Shown: positions 45,630 to 53,278 of the stretch, piece by piece
Numbering within the stretch: position 1 is the stretch's first letter
Layout of the letters: every line of letters begins with the position of its first letter
Source: Rhizobiales bacterium dw_265
GTDB lineage: Bacteria > Pseudomonadota > Alphaproteobacteria > Micropepsales > Micropepsaceae
Direction: 5' to 3'
DNA length: 64,000 nucleotides
Assembly (NCBI GenBank): GCA_018449595.1
Contig: JAAVUU010000007.1
Span: 144,903-208,902 of the forward strand
Position numbers and translations under genes: made by a program
The notes under the pieces: model-generated
Databases searched by the model: none
The model's input: the letters and a program-made list of their open reading frames with translations, nothing else
What the model was told of the DNA's origin: nothing

Positions 45630-46127
45630 ATGAGCATCAGTTCGGTTGGCAGTACGGCGTCGCTAAGCGCCCTCAGCCAGCTTTATGCCGCACAGCAGGC
45701 GCAGGCCGCGTCCGCCGTGTCGGTGGATTCCCTCGACACCGACGATTCGGATACGTCCGCATCGGCGGCATCCACCACCAGCAACAGCCTGACGGGTTCG
45801 ACCACCGCCAGCCTGGAGAGCCAGACCCTGCAGGCCCTGATGAATCTTACGCAGCAGGACCCGACGGACCCTTCGACGCAAACCGCTTCGACGGACCAGA
45901 CGGACCAGACGCAAAGTCAGGGCCAGACCCAGAAGGCGCATCGCCATCACCATCATGGTGGTGGCGGCATGGAGCCGCCGCCCGGCACCGACCCGTCTTC
46001 GGCGTCCACCGGAACGGCAACGACCACGGCCAGCGCCAGCGACCCCCTCGCCAGCGCCATCGCCGCCAGTGAAGACAGCGAAGACGCGACCGACACTTCG
46101 CTGGAATCGGCGTTGCTGGCAGCCTGA
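45630..46127 (+). CDS. Ser/Thr/Asp-rich protein with a His cluster
   Basis: 165 residues from ATG 45630 (good RBS AAGGAGA 7 bases ahead). Low-complexity throughout: residues 1-70 Ser/Ala/Thr-rich, 71-105 Gln/Thr/Asp-rich with TDQTDQTQSQGQTQ, then HRHHHHGGGGMEPPPG (about 107-122), and an acidic Ser-rich end. SLESQTLQALMNLTQQ forms one helix-like segment. No signal peptide is obvious. The His cluster suggests metal binding. Similar proteins occur in alphaproteobacteria without assigned function. Codon use looks normal. Confidence 0.65.
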   Translation: MSISSVGSTASLSALSQLYAAQQAQAASAVSVDSLDTDDSDTSASAASTTSNSLTGSTTASLESQTLQALMNLTQQDPTDPSTQTASTDQTDQTQSQGQTQKAHRHHHHGGGGMEPPPGTDPSSASTGTATTTASASDPLASAIAASEDSEDATDTSLESALLAA

Positions 46128-46157
46128 CGGCCCGCTCGCGCAGAATGCGCGAGCCTC

Positions 46158-46607
46158 TTATTTTGAGGTGACGCGGATGGCGACCTGCGCCAGCAGGATT
46201 CTGGCGCCCTTGCGCTTCAGGGCGCGGTCGGTCACCCCCTGCAACCGCTCGGCGATCACCGCCACATCCGGCTGGGTGTCGGTGCGCACCACATTGGCGG
46301 TGAAGCTCATCAGGTTGCGGATATAGGCGTCGCGCAGTACCGGCATGGAGCGGTTGACATCGTCACGCAGCCTGTCGTCCGGCACATCCAGCCCCGCCCC
46401 GATCATCAGCATGCCCGCCGGGCGGTTGTCCGCCACGATGGTCGTGTAGATCGGGTCCATCTCGACGTAGCTCTGGGACTGGGTGGTTTTGTGCTCTGGC
46501 GCTTTCTGGTCTTTGGGGGCATCTTCCCCCGCGCGCGCCGGTAATGAAGCGGCCATGGTGGCGGCCAGCAGGGAAGCCAGCAAAAAAGGCAGCGAGATCG
46601 CGCGCAT
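46158..46607 (-). CDS. Secreted protein, weakly FliL-like
   Basis: 149 residues from ATG 46607. A signal peptide ends near LPARA (residue 26). The mature part SYVEMDPIYTTIVADNRPAGMLMIGAGLDVPDDRLRDDVNRSMPVLRDAYIRNLMSF, read in pieces, recalls the C-terminal domain of flagellar FliL (stretch of strands and a helix before the L-R end), but the membrane anchor is replaced by a cleavable signal and no flagellar genes are nearby. It may be a free periplasmic stomatin/FliL-like protein. Divergent from the dehydrogenase gene. Confidence 0.6.
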   Translation of the reverse strand: MRAISLPFLLASLLAATMAASLPARAGEDAPKDQKAPEHKTTQSQSYVEMDPIYTTIVADNRPAGMLMIGAGLDVPDDRLRDDVNRSMPVLRDAYIRNLMSFTANVVRTDTQPDVAVIAERLQGVTDRALKRKGARILLAQVAIRVTSK

Positions 46608-46674
46608 CGGGACACCAATCGGACGGGGGACAGTAAGCGCCCGATTGGTAAATCGAATTTTAACGGGAGCGGTT

Positions 46675-47931
46675 ATGCGCGGACAAATCCTGACAGTCTT
46701 TGCCTTGGGCCCGGCCCTGGCGGGGGCCTTGCTGGCGGCTGGACCGGCCTTCGCCGCGGACCATCCGGGCCAGAAGTTCCAGATATCGCCTTCCAGCCTG
46801 CCCAAGCCCTATGCCACCCCGGCGACAGGCAACCAGTCCGACATCATCCCGCGCCCCGCCGGCGTGCTGCCGGAGGTGCCCAGGGGCTTTGCGGTTTCCC
46901 TCTTTGCCCAGAACCTGACCAATGCCCGCTGGATGGCGGTGGCGCCCAATGGCGATGTCTTCCTGGCCGAGCCGTCGCGCGACGGCGGCAAGATCACGGT
47001 GCTGCGCGACAGCAATGGCGACGGCAAGGCGGACAAGACCTTCACCTTTGCCGGCAGCGGCCTGGTCTATCCCCACGGCCTGGCCTTCCGGGACGGCTAT
47101 CTCTATGTCGGCGACCTCAAGGGCATCTGGCGTTTCGCCTACAAGGACGGCCAGACGGCGGCGGCGGGCGCGCCGGAAAAAGTCACCAGCAAGGTGGACG
47201 ACCTGCGGCCCAAGGGCGGCCATGTCACCCGTGATATCGCTTTCGGGCCGGACGGTTTGCTGTATCTGGCGTTCGGCTCGCGCGACAATATCTCCGACTT
47301 CAAACCGGGCGCGCAGGTGTTCAAGGTCAACGCCGACGGCAGCATGAGCGAGTTCGCCTCGGGCCTGCGCAATCCCGTGGGCATCGCCTTCGCCCCCGGC
47401 ACCGGCACGCTGTATGTCGCCACCAACGAGCGCGATGGGCTGGGCGACGACCTGCCGCCGGATTATTTCACCAGCGTCAAGCCGGGCGGGTTTTATGGCT
47501 ATCCTTACGCCTATACCGGCAAGAATCCCGATCCGGTGTGGGGCGCCAGGGACCCCGGCGGCAAGGTGGCGTCCACCATCACCCCCGATGTGCTGTTCCA
47601 GGCCCATTCCGCGCCGGTGGGGCTGGCCTTCTATACCGGCGCCAATTTCCCCGCCGAATACAAAGGCGACGCCTTTGTCTCGCTGCATGGCTCGTGGAAT
47701 GCCGGCAATCCCACCGGCTACAAGGTGGTGCGGGTGCATTTCAGCGGCGGCAAGCCGGAGAACGCCTATGAGAATTTCGTGACGGGCTTCTGGAACGGAA
47801 TGGGCGAAAGCGGCCAGCCGGCCAAGGTGTGGGGCCGTCCGGCGGGCCTGGCGGTGGCCAAGGACGGCAGCCTGCTGATCGCCGACGATGCCGCCAATGT
47901 GGTGTGGCGGGTGACATATACCGGCAAGTAG
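46675..47931 (+). CDS. PQQ-dependent sugar (sorbosone-type) dehydrogenase family protein
   Basis: 418 residues from ATG 46675, with GGGAGCGG just upstream. A signal peptide ends near PAFAADH (residue 28). The mature chain is a six-bladed beta-propeller: GFAVSLFAQNLTNARWMAVAPNGDVFLAEPS, KADKTFTFAGSGLVYPHGLAFRDGYLYVGD, GGHVTRDIAFGPDGLLYLAFGSRDN, and the final SLLIADDAANVVWRVTY, in the soluble glucose/sorbosone dehydrogenase (GSDH) superfamily. Metal and PQQ site residues cannot be confirmed by eye. Substrate unknown; it acts in the periplasm. Confidence 0.88.
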   Translation: MRGQILTVFALGPALAGALLAAGPAFAADHPGQKFQISPSSLPKPYATPATGNQSDIIPRPAGVLPEVPRGFAVSLFAQNLTNARWMAVAPNGDVFLAEPSRDGGKITVLRDSNGDGKADKTFTFAGSGLVYPHGLAFRDGYLYVGDLKGIWRFAYKDGQTAAAGAPEKVTSKVDDLRPKGGHVTRDIAFGPDGLLYLAFGSRDNISDFKPGAQVFKVNADGSMSEFASGLRNPVGIAFAPGTGTLYVATNERDGLGDDLPPDYFTSVKPGGFYGYPYAYTGKNPDPVWGARDPGGKVASTITPDVLFQAHSAPVGLAFYTGANFPAEYKGDAFVSLHGSWNAGNPTGYKVVRVHFSGGKPENAYENFVTGFWNGMGESGQPAKVWGRPAGLAVAKDGSLLIADDAANVVWRVTYTGK

Positions 47932-47944
47932 GCCCGGGAGCCGC

Positions 47945-47973
47945 TTGACGGCCCATCACCCCATCCCTAAAAC
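47945..47973 (+). promoter_or_regulatory. Predicted promoter of tRNA-Ala
   Basis: TTGACG (47945-47950) and TAAAAC (47968-47973) are 17 bases apart and about 29 bases before the tRNA 5' end, in a short gap with no other role. Confidence 0.55.
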
Positions 47974-48001
47974 CCCCGCCTTGCCCCATTGGGGCCGGTT
48001 C

Positions 48002-48077
48002 GGGGCTGTAGCTCAGTTGGGAGAGCGCCTCGTTCGCAATGAGGAGGCCAGCGGTTCGATTCCGCTCAGCTCCACCA
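48002..48077 (+). tRNA. tRNA-Ala (anticodon CGC)
   Basis: Cloverleaf: acceptor GGGGCTG/CAGCTCC (one G-T pair), D arm GCTC...GAGC, anticodon arm CCTCG-TTCGCAA-TGAGG with anticodon CGC, T arm AGCGG-TTCGATT-CCGCT, encoded ACCA. Length 76. It decodes GCG alanine codons, common in this GC-rich DNA. A 16-pair hairpin begins within the CCA end. Confidence 0.97.
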
Positions 48078-48109
48078 TTTTCTATATGCCGCAGGCAGAT
48101 AGGAAATGG
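48075..48109. repeat. Hairpin directly at the 3' end of tRNA-Ala
   Basis: CCATTT (48075-48080) pairs with AAATGG (48104-48109), then TCTAT with ATAGG, and TGCC with GGCA around GCA, with one mismatch. The left arm includes the encoded CCA. It may terminate or delay processing; no T-run follows. The next 130 bases hold another small hairpin (GAACC-GAA-GGTTC at 48182-48194). Confidence 0.55.
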
Positions 48110-48239
48110 TGCCGAGCGCACCGCGCGACAGCGCAGTGAGGTGCGCGAGGCCCACGAACCGATTGTGTCTTTGATGGCGCCGAACCGAAGGTTCGCATTT
48201 CGTCTTTGCGGTTACGGCGCTCCCGGCTAAAAGGTCACC

Positions 48240-48533
48240 ATGCTGAACCCCATCGCCGCCCTGCTGATCCAGGTCCTGGAAATCTACAAATGGATCGTGA
48301 TCGCCGCGGTGATCGTGAGCTGGCTGACCGCCTTCAATGTCATCAACAGCCACAACAATTTCGTCCGCACCTGCCTGCGCATCCTGATCGCCATGACCGA
48401 GCCGGTGTTCCGCCAGGTCCGCCGCATCCTGCCGCCGATCAGCGGGTTGGACCTGTCGCCCATCGTGGTGTTCGTCATCATCTGGTTCCTGCAATACACC
48501 ATCACCTGGGCTTCGTTCCGGTTCGGGATGTAG
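48240..48533 (+). CDS. YggT-family membrane protein
   Basis: 97 residues with two pairs of hydrophobic helices: NPIAALLIQVLEIYKWIVIAAVIVSWL (residues 3-29) and SPIVVFVIIWFLQYTITW (73-90). The linker (TEPVFRQVRRILPPISGLDLSPI) is the YggT signature. YggT proteins have been linked to cell division, osmotic or thylakoid functions in different hosts. It lies 3 bases before folD, so a joint transcript is likely. Confidence 0.9.
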   Translation: MLNPIAALLIQVLEIYKWIVIAAVIVSWLTAFNVINSHNNFVRTCLRILIAMTEPVFRQVRRILPPISGLDLSPIVVFVIIWFLQYTITWASFRFGM

Positions 48534-48536
48534 GCC

Positions 48537-49424
48537 ATGGCGGCAACGGTCATTGACGGCAAGGCCAGCGCCGCCAGGCTGCGCGAGAAGATCGCCGCGG
48601 TGACCGCCGAATTGAAAGCCGCGCACGGCCTGCAGCCCGGCCTTGCCACCGTGCTGGTGGGCAACGATCCGGCCTCGGAAGTCTATGTCAGGAACAAGCG
48701 CAAGACCGCCGAAGCCATCGGCTTCAAGTCCATCCATGTCGAACTGCCCGCCGATGCCAGCCAGGCGGAATTGCTGGCGCAGGTAAAGGCGCTGTCGGCT
48801 GACGCCTCGGTGCATGGCATTCTGGTGCAGTTGCCCTTGCCCAAACATCTCGACGAGGCGGCGGTGCTGGACGCGCTGGACCCGGCCAAGGATGTGGATG
48901 CGCTGACGCCCACCAATGCCGGGCTGCTGCTGTCGGGCCGCGCCCATCTGGTGTCCTGCACGCCGGCGGGCGTGATGCTGCTGCTCAAGGAATATGTCGG
49001 CGACATCGCGGGCAAAGAGGCGTTGGTCATCGGCCGCTCGCTCCTGTTCGGCAAACCGGCGGCGCAACTGCTGCTGGCGGCCAATGCCACCGTCACCATG
49101 GCGCATTCCCGGTCGCGCGACCTGCCCGGGCTGGCGCGGCGGGCCGACATCCTGGTGGCCGCCATCGGCAAGCCGGAATTCGTCAAGGGCGACTGGATCA
49201 AGCCGGGTGCGACGGTGATTGACGTGGGTATCAACCGGGTGGACGCGGGCGACGGCAAATATAAGCTGGTCGGCGATGTGGATTATGCGGCGGCCAGGGA
49301 AGTCGCGGGCGCGATTACCCCGGTGCCCGGCGGCGTCGGCGCCATGACCATCATCTGCCTGATGCACAACACGCTGATCGCAGCCTGTGCCCAGAGCGGG
49401 TTGCCGCTGCCGACGGCGCTTTAG
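48537..49424 (+). CDS. folD: Methylenetetrahydrofolate dehydrogenase/methenyl-THF cyclohydrolase
   Basis: Bifunctional enzyme interconverting methylene-, methenyl- and formyl-tetrahydrofolate. 295 residues. The catalytic YVRNKRKTAEAIG (Tyr and Lys near residue 50-56), GILVQLPLPKHLDEA (near 95), DPAKDVDALTPTN, VIGRSLLFGKPAAQLLL (NADP-binding; usually GRSxxVGxP) and ITPVPGGVGAMTI (C-terminal) are present. A perfect 20-base inverted repeat lies right after the stop. Confidence 0.97.
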   Translation: MAATVIDGKASAARLREKIAAVTAELKAAHGLQPGLATVLVGNDPASEVYVRNKRKTAEAIGFKSIHVELPADASQAELLAQVKALSADASVHGILVQLPLPKHLDEAAVLDALDPAKDVDALTPTNAGLLLSGRAHLVSCTPAGVMLLLKEYVGDIAGKEALVIGRSLLFGKPAAQLLLAANATVTMAHSRSRDLPGLARRADILVAAIGKPEFVKGDWIKPGATVIDVGINRVDAGDGKYKLVGDVDYAAAREVAGAITPVPGGVGAMTIICLMHNTLIAACAQSGLPLPTAL

Positions 49425-49468
49425 CCCCATGTGTCATGGCCCGCTCTGGCGGGCCATGACACATGGGG
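49425..49468. repeat. Perfect 20-base-arm inverted repeat between folD and senC
   Basis: Arms 49425-49444 and 49449-49468 are exact inverted copies around TCTG. The central part contains TGTCATGGCC and GGCCATGACA, the terminal motif of the cloverleaf repeats. Both neighbouring genes end here convergently, so it probably ends transcription from both sides. Confidence 0.85.
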
Positions 49469-49473
49469 CGTTG

Positions 49474-50091
49474 TTAGATTTTCGCTTTCAAATCCTTCGC
49501 CAGATCGTCCGCCCGGATCGCCTCGTCATAGAAGGCGATCATCCTGCCGTCCGGTCCCATCAGGTAAATCACCGAGGAATGATCCATGCCGTAGCCGTGC
49601 TTGGGGTCAGCAGGATCGATCGGCTTTTTCACGGCATAGACGCGGTACTTTTTCTCGATATCCTTGATGGCCTCGGCGCTGCCGGTCAGGCCGATGAAAT
49701 CGGGCCCGAACGCCTTCATATAATCGCCCAGCACCTTGGGCGTGTCGCGTTCCGGATCGATGGTGATGAAGACGGGCGTGATGCGCTTGCCGTCTGCGCC
49801 CAATTTGTCCAGTGCCTGTCCCATGATGGCCAATGTCGTGGGGCAGACATCGGGACAGAAGCTGTAACCGAAATAGACCAGCATGTAGCGGCCGCGAAAA
49901 TCGCTGTCGCTGACGGTCTTGCCGCTCTGGTCGGTCAGGCGGAACGGCCCGCCGACATCGGCCTGGCCGGTGCTGACGACCTGGCCCAGGCGCGGCACCT
50001 GATTGCTTTCATACCACAGGATGCCGCCGGCCAGCGCCGCCACCAGCAGCAGATACGGGATCAGGGCTTGCTTGTTGCGCCACATGGGCAA
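49474..50091 (-). CDS. senC: SCO1/SenC-family copper chaperone for cytochrome oxidase
   Basis: Membrane-anchored thioredoxin-like protein that delivers copper to the CuA site of cytochrome c oxidase. 205 residues: one membrane segment (10-26), then the copper-binding CPDVC (Cys79, Cys83) and His171 in MDHSSVIYL. FGYSFCPDVCPTTLA is the family signature. It is divergent from regB and transcribed away from the regB-regA pair, a layout known from the Rhodobacter regB-senC-regA cluster, where SenC affects RegB signalling. Confidence 0.93.
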   Translation of the reverse strand: MPMWRNKQALIPYLLLVAALAGGILWYESNQVPRLGQVVSTGQADVGGPFRLTDQSGKTVSDSDFRGRYMLVYFGYSFCPDVCPTTLAIMGQALDKLGADGKRITPVFITIDPERDTPKVLGDYMKAFGPDFIGLTGSAEAIKDIEKKYRVYAVKKPIDPADPKHGYGMDHSSVIYLMGPDGRMIAFYDEAIRADDLAKDLKAKI

Positions 50092-50129
50092 TGCTCTAAT
50101 CCGTTCTGAACGCTCAGGAAAGTGAACAA

Positions 50130-51536
50130 TTGGCGCGCAAGGAAATGGTGCGGGGATTTTCGCAGGGCATGGGCACGGGCGGCCGCGTGCGGCTGCGCAC
50201 TTTGTCCAACCTGCGCTGGCTGGCCATTGCCGGCCAGTCGGCGGCGCTGTTCCTGGTCTATTTCGCGCTGGGCTATTCGCTGCCCATCCTGTATTGCGCC
50301 ATCGCCATCGCGGTCAGCGCGGCGTTGAACTCGCTGCTGGCGGTGCGCTATCCGCCGGCCCATCGCCTGACCAATCGCGAGGCGACCTTCTATCTGGCCT
50401 TCGACGTGCTGCAACTGGCGGCGCTGCTGTACCTGACCGGCGGCATCGCCAATCCCTTTGCCCTGATGTTCGTGGCCCCGGTGGTGATCGCGGCGGCGAC
50501 GCTCAATCTGGGCAATGTCCTGATCCTGGCCTTCATCGCCTTTGCCTCGGTGTCGCTGATCGCCATCGTCCACAAGCCGCTGCCCTGGCCCACCGGCGAG
50601 GCGCTGCTGCTGCCGCAGCTCTATCAGGCCGGCATCTGGACGGCGCTGGTGATCGGCATCGGCTTTACCTCGGTCTATGCCTGGCGCATCGCGTCGGAGT
50701 CGGCGCGCATGTCGGCGGGCCTGGCCGCCACCCAGCTGGCGTTGTCGCGTGAGCACCGGCTGGCGGCGCTGGGGGCGCTGGCGACGGCGGCGGCGCATGA
50801 ACTGGGCACGCCGCTGGGCACTATCGCGGTGGTGGCGCGGGAGCTGGAGCGGGCGCTCGTTGCCGGCGGGAGGGCGGAAAATTCCGCCGAGGTCGAGGAT
50901 GTGCGGCTGTTGCGCGCCCAGGCCGAACGCTGCCGCACCATCATCGCCCGCCTCGCCAATCCCGAGGAAGCGATGCTGGGCGCCACCGCCCGCCTGCCGC
51001 TGGGGGCGCTGCTGGACGATATTGCCGCGCCCCATCGCGGCGACGATCTGGAGATCCGCGTCACCATCACCCCGCCGATCTCCACCAGCGAGGGCGGCGA
51101 TTATGCCGTGCCCCAGGTCTGGCGCGCGCCGGAACTGCTGCATGGGCTGGGCAATATCATCGAGAATGCCGCCGACTTCGCCACCACGCTGGTGGCGGTG
51201 ACCGCCACCTGGGACGCGCAGTTCCTGTTTATCCGGGTCACCGATGACGGCCCCGGCTTTGCCCCGGAAATCTTCGACACCCTGGGCGAGCCCTATATTA
51301 CCTCGCGCCCCGGCCATAACGCCCTGGGGGAGAGCGATATGGGCCCGGTCGGCGCCCTGGACCAGCATGAAGGCATGGGCCTGGGCTTCTTTATCGCCAA
51401 AATCCTGCTGGAGCAGACCGGCGGCGTGGTTAAGGCCGCCAATCCGCCGGGCGGCGGCGCGGAAGTCTCGATCCGCTGGCCGCGCGGGGTGATCGACGGC
51501 CCGCAGCCGCCCGCCCAAAGCGAGGCTCCGGGCTGA
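50130..51536 (+). CDS. regB: Redox-sensing histidine kinase RegB/PrrB/ActS
   Basis: 468-residue membrane sensor of respiratory quinone redox state. Six membrane helices span residues 25-185. The quinone-binding GGIANPF (104-110) matches the RegB GGxxNPF motif. The H-box LATAAAHELGTPLG carries His223, and the redox Cys (Cys268 in QAERCRTIIARL) is in the expected place. HATPase boxes follow: ENAADFA (N box), DDGPGFAPEIFDTLGEPY and GMGLGFFIAK. It phosphorylates RegA, encoded 79 bases downstream. Confidence 0.94.
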   Translation: MARKEMVRGFSQGMGTGGRVRLRTLSNLRWLAIAGQSAALFLVYFALGYSLPILYCAIAIAVSAALNSLLAVRYPPAHRLTNREATFYLAFDVLQLAALLYLTGGIANPFALMFVAPVVIAAATLNLGNVLILAFIAFASVSLIAIVHKPLPWPTGEALLLPQLYQAGIWTALVIGIGFTSVYAWRIASESARMSAGLAATQLALSREHRLAALGALATAAAHELGTPLGTIAVVARELERALVAGGRAENSAEVEDVRLLRAQAERCRTIIARLANPEEAMLGATARLPLGALLDDIAAPHRGDDLEIRVTITPPISTSEGGDYAVPQVWRAPELLHGLGNIIENAADFATTLVAVTATWDAQFLFIRVTDDGPGFAPEIFDTLGEPYITSRPGHNALGESDMGPVGALDQHEGMGLGFFIAKILLEQTGGVVKAANPPGGGAEVSIRWPRGVIDGPQPPAQSEAPG

Positions 51537-51615
51537 TTTTCTCCTGAAATGCCAAGCCATTGCGCGCGGAAGCGTTTGACGCATCGCAAAAAGGGTACTA
51601 AAGCGCCCTCCTGAT

Positions 51616-52149
51616 ATGACTTCCGAAGACAAAACCCTCCTCCTCGTCGAAGATGACAGGCCGCTACGTGAGCGGCTGGCGCGTGCGTTGGAAACCCGCG
51701 GCTTCGCCGTGGTGCAGGCGGAATCGGTGGCCGAGGGCAAGGCCCACGCCAAGAATGCCCCGCCCGCCTATGCCGTGGTGGACCTCAAGCTGGATGACGG
51801 CAACGGGCTGGATGTGGTGGAAACCCTGCATGTCACCCGCCCCGAAAGCCGGGTGGTGGTGCTGACCGGCTTCGGCAATATCGCCACCGCCGTCGCGGCG
51901 GTGAAATACGGCGCCATCGACTATCTGCCCAAGCCCGCCGATGCCGACGATATCCTGGCGGCGCTGATGGCGGTGCCGGGTTCCAAGCCCAAGCCGCCGG
52001 AAAATCCCATGTCGGCGGATCGGGTGCGCTGGGAGCATATCCAGCGCGTCTATGAGTTGTGCGGCCACAATGTCAGCGAGACCGCCCGCCGCCTGAATAT
52101 GCACCGGCGTACCCTGCAGCGGATTCTGGCCAAGCGCAGCCCGCGCTGA
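51616..52149 (+). CDS. regA: Redox response regulator RegA/PrrA/ActR
   Basis: 177 residues. The receiver domain has Asp13-Asp14, phospho-acceptor Asp56 (VVDLKLDDGNG), Thr84 and Lys106 (YLPKPADADD). A Pro-rich linker leads to a Fis-type helix-turn-helix (about 138-177, YELCGHNVSETARRLNMHRRTLQRILAKR), nearly identical in family members. RegA controls photosynthesis, respiration, nitrogen and carbon genes in relatives; here it probably tunes respiration. Co-transcribed with regB. Confidence 0.95.
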   Translation: MTSEDKTLLLVEDDRPLRERLARALETRGFAVVQAESVAEGKAHAKNAPPAYAVVDLKLDDGNGLDVVETLHVTRPESRVVVLTGFGNIATAVAAVKYGAIDYLPKPADADDILAALMAVPGSKPKPPENPMSADRVRWEHIQRVYELCGHNVSETARRLNMHRRTLQRILAKRSPR

Positions 52150-52163
52150 TTTCTTGTCCTCGA

Positions 52164-52207
52164 TGTCGTCCCCGGCGCGCGTAGCGACACGAGGGAAGGG
52201 GATGACA
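52164..52207. repeat. Short palindromic repeat, GTC(A/G)TCCC family
   Basis: GTCGTCCCC (52165-52173) pairs with GGGGATGAC (52198-52206), and between them is GAGGGAAGG, the core found in the long copies at 53109 and 63388. It lies between regA and the yjbR-like gene. Confidence 0.65.
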
Positions 52208-52217
52208 ATCTATTTTC

Positions 52218-52607
52218 CTATTTCTTTTTCGCCGCCGGCTTCTTGGCCGGAGGCTTCGCCGCCACCTTCTTCGACCGCCGCTTGATCGGCGGCATGGCGG
52301 CCAGCTGGGCGGCGCGGCCGGTCAGGATGTCCTTCAGCGTTTTCGCCGTCAGCGCTGAAAGCCGGATCAGCACAAAAGGGAATTTGCGATAGTGGTCGGT
52401 GATGTAGAAAAGCCTGGGCTCGGCCTCCAGCATCATGTCGCGCATTTCCATGGAGCCGACCTGCAGGGTCACCGCCTCTTCCTTGTCATGCACCTTGGCC
52501 AGGAAGCGGTCATGGATGAAGACCGACGGCTTGTGGAACCAGGGCCGTTCGTCGGTGCCCGGTATCGCCAGCATGATCTTGCGGGCCTCAGTGCGGCTAA
52601 GAGGCAT
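52218..52607 (-). CDS. YjbR/MmcQ-family DNA-binding-like protein with Lys/Ala-rich tail
   Basis: 129 residues from ATG 52607. The YjbR fold is recognised by TEARKIMLAIPGTDERPWFHKPSVFIHDRFLAKVHDKEEAVTLQV in pieces (residues 6-50). The last 26 residues (RRSKKVAAKPPAKKPAAKKK) form a basic tail like the histone-like gene at 36249, suited to nucleic acid binding. Its start overlaps the mmcB stop by 11 bases, so it may share the SOS-controlled transcript. Confidence 0.85.
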   Translation of the reverse strand: MPLSRTEARKIMLAIPGTDERPWFHKPSVFIHDRFLAKVHDKEEAVTLQVGSMEMRDMMLEAEPRLFYITDHYRKFPFVLIRLSALTAKTLKDILTGRAAQLAAMPPIKRRSKKVAAKPPAKKPAAKKK

Positions 52608-53064
52608 CGGGCAAGACCAGGTTTGGAGTTTGCGACACAGCGATATTTTCCAGGGTGCGTGACAGCCGCTCGGCGGCGGTGCGGGCAAAGGAAATGGTCA
52701 CGGCCTTGCGGCGGCTGGCGTGCAGGGCCTGGGCTTGCGCCGCTTTCACGATGGCGCCGCCATAGCGATCCGCAACAATAAGTCCGGTCTGCGGCGGCAC
52801 ATGCTCGTCGGGGAAATCGGGCGGGATGGCGAAATAGAACAGGTCGCAATAGTCCAGATATTCGGGCCATTTGCCGTCGCCGCGAAGGTCGGCCAGCGCC
52901 ACCTTGATCTCCACCCCCAGCATCTCGCCGCCGGGGCCGATGGCGGCGACATCGAGACGCCGCCCATTGGGCAAAGTGAATTCCAGGATCGGCGAATAAC
53001 CCTCTGCCAGCAGCAGGCGCGATACGCCGCGCGCGACATCCAGGGCGGTGGAGGTGGAGATCAT
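52597..53064 (-). CDS. mmcB: MmcB-family DNA repair protein
   Basis: 155 residues from ATG 53064 (MISTSTALDVARGVSRLLL). The family shows TLPNGRRLDVAAIGPGGEMLGVEIKVALADLRGDGKWPEYLDYCDLFYFAIP in pieces (residues 29-80), a PD-(D/E)xK-like core with Asp, Glu and Lys (RRLDVAAI and VEIKV). In Caulobacter the SOS-induced mmc genes protect against mitomycin C. A GAAC-N7-GAAC LexA box at 53075-53089 sits 10 bases before the start, supporting LexA control here too. Confidence 0.88.
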   Translation of the reverse strand: MISTSTALDVARGVSRLLLAEGYSPILEFTLPNGRRLDVAAIGPGGEMLGVEIKVALADLRGDGKWPEYLDYCDLFYFAIPPDFPDEHVPPQTGLIVADRYGGAIVKAAQAQALHASRRKAVTISFARTAAERLSRTLENIAVSQTPNLVLPDAS

Positions 53065-53074
53065 TCTGCGATTG

Positions 53075-53089
53075 GAACATTGCAAGAAC
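53075..53089. promoter_or_regulatory. SOS (LexA) box of mmcB
   Basis: GAAC (53075-53078), seven bases, GAAC (53086-53089): the direct-repeat LexA site of alphaproteobacteria (GTTC-N7-GTTC on the other strand). Its position right before the mmcB start would block transcription. Confidence 0.8.
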
Positions 53090-53108
53090 AAAAATTCAAT
53101 GCCGATCT

Positions 53109-53265
53109 TGTCATCCCCGGCGAACATCGCGCGCACCGTGCGTGATGTGAGGGAAGGGGACCCAGACTGTCTAAATTTGTTCGGTGTGGAGAGCCTGGGT
53201 CGTTCCTACGCTGTCGCTACGAACTCCCTCGCGCGCCGCTTCGCGCCGCGCTCGCCGGGGATGAC
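53109..53265. repeat. Long palindromic repeat, GTC(A/G)TCCC family (copy 1)
   Basis: Outer arms GTCATCCCCGGCGA (53110-53123) and TCGCCGGGGATGAC (53251-53264) match. Inside is GAGGGAAGGGGACCCAG (left) and GCCTGGG...CTCCCTC (right), which pair with gaps, around an A/T-rich centre. The same left and right blocks recur at 63388-63522, so this is a mobile-like intergenic element of about 135-157 bases. Confidence 0.8.
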
Positions 53266-53278
53266 ACCGTTGCGTGTT

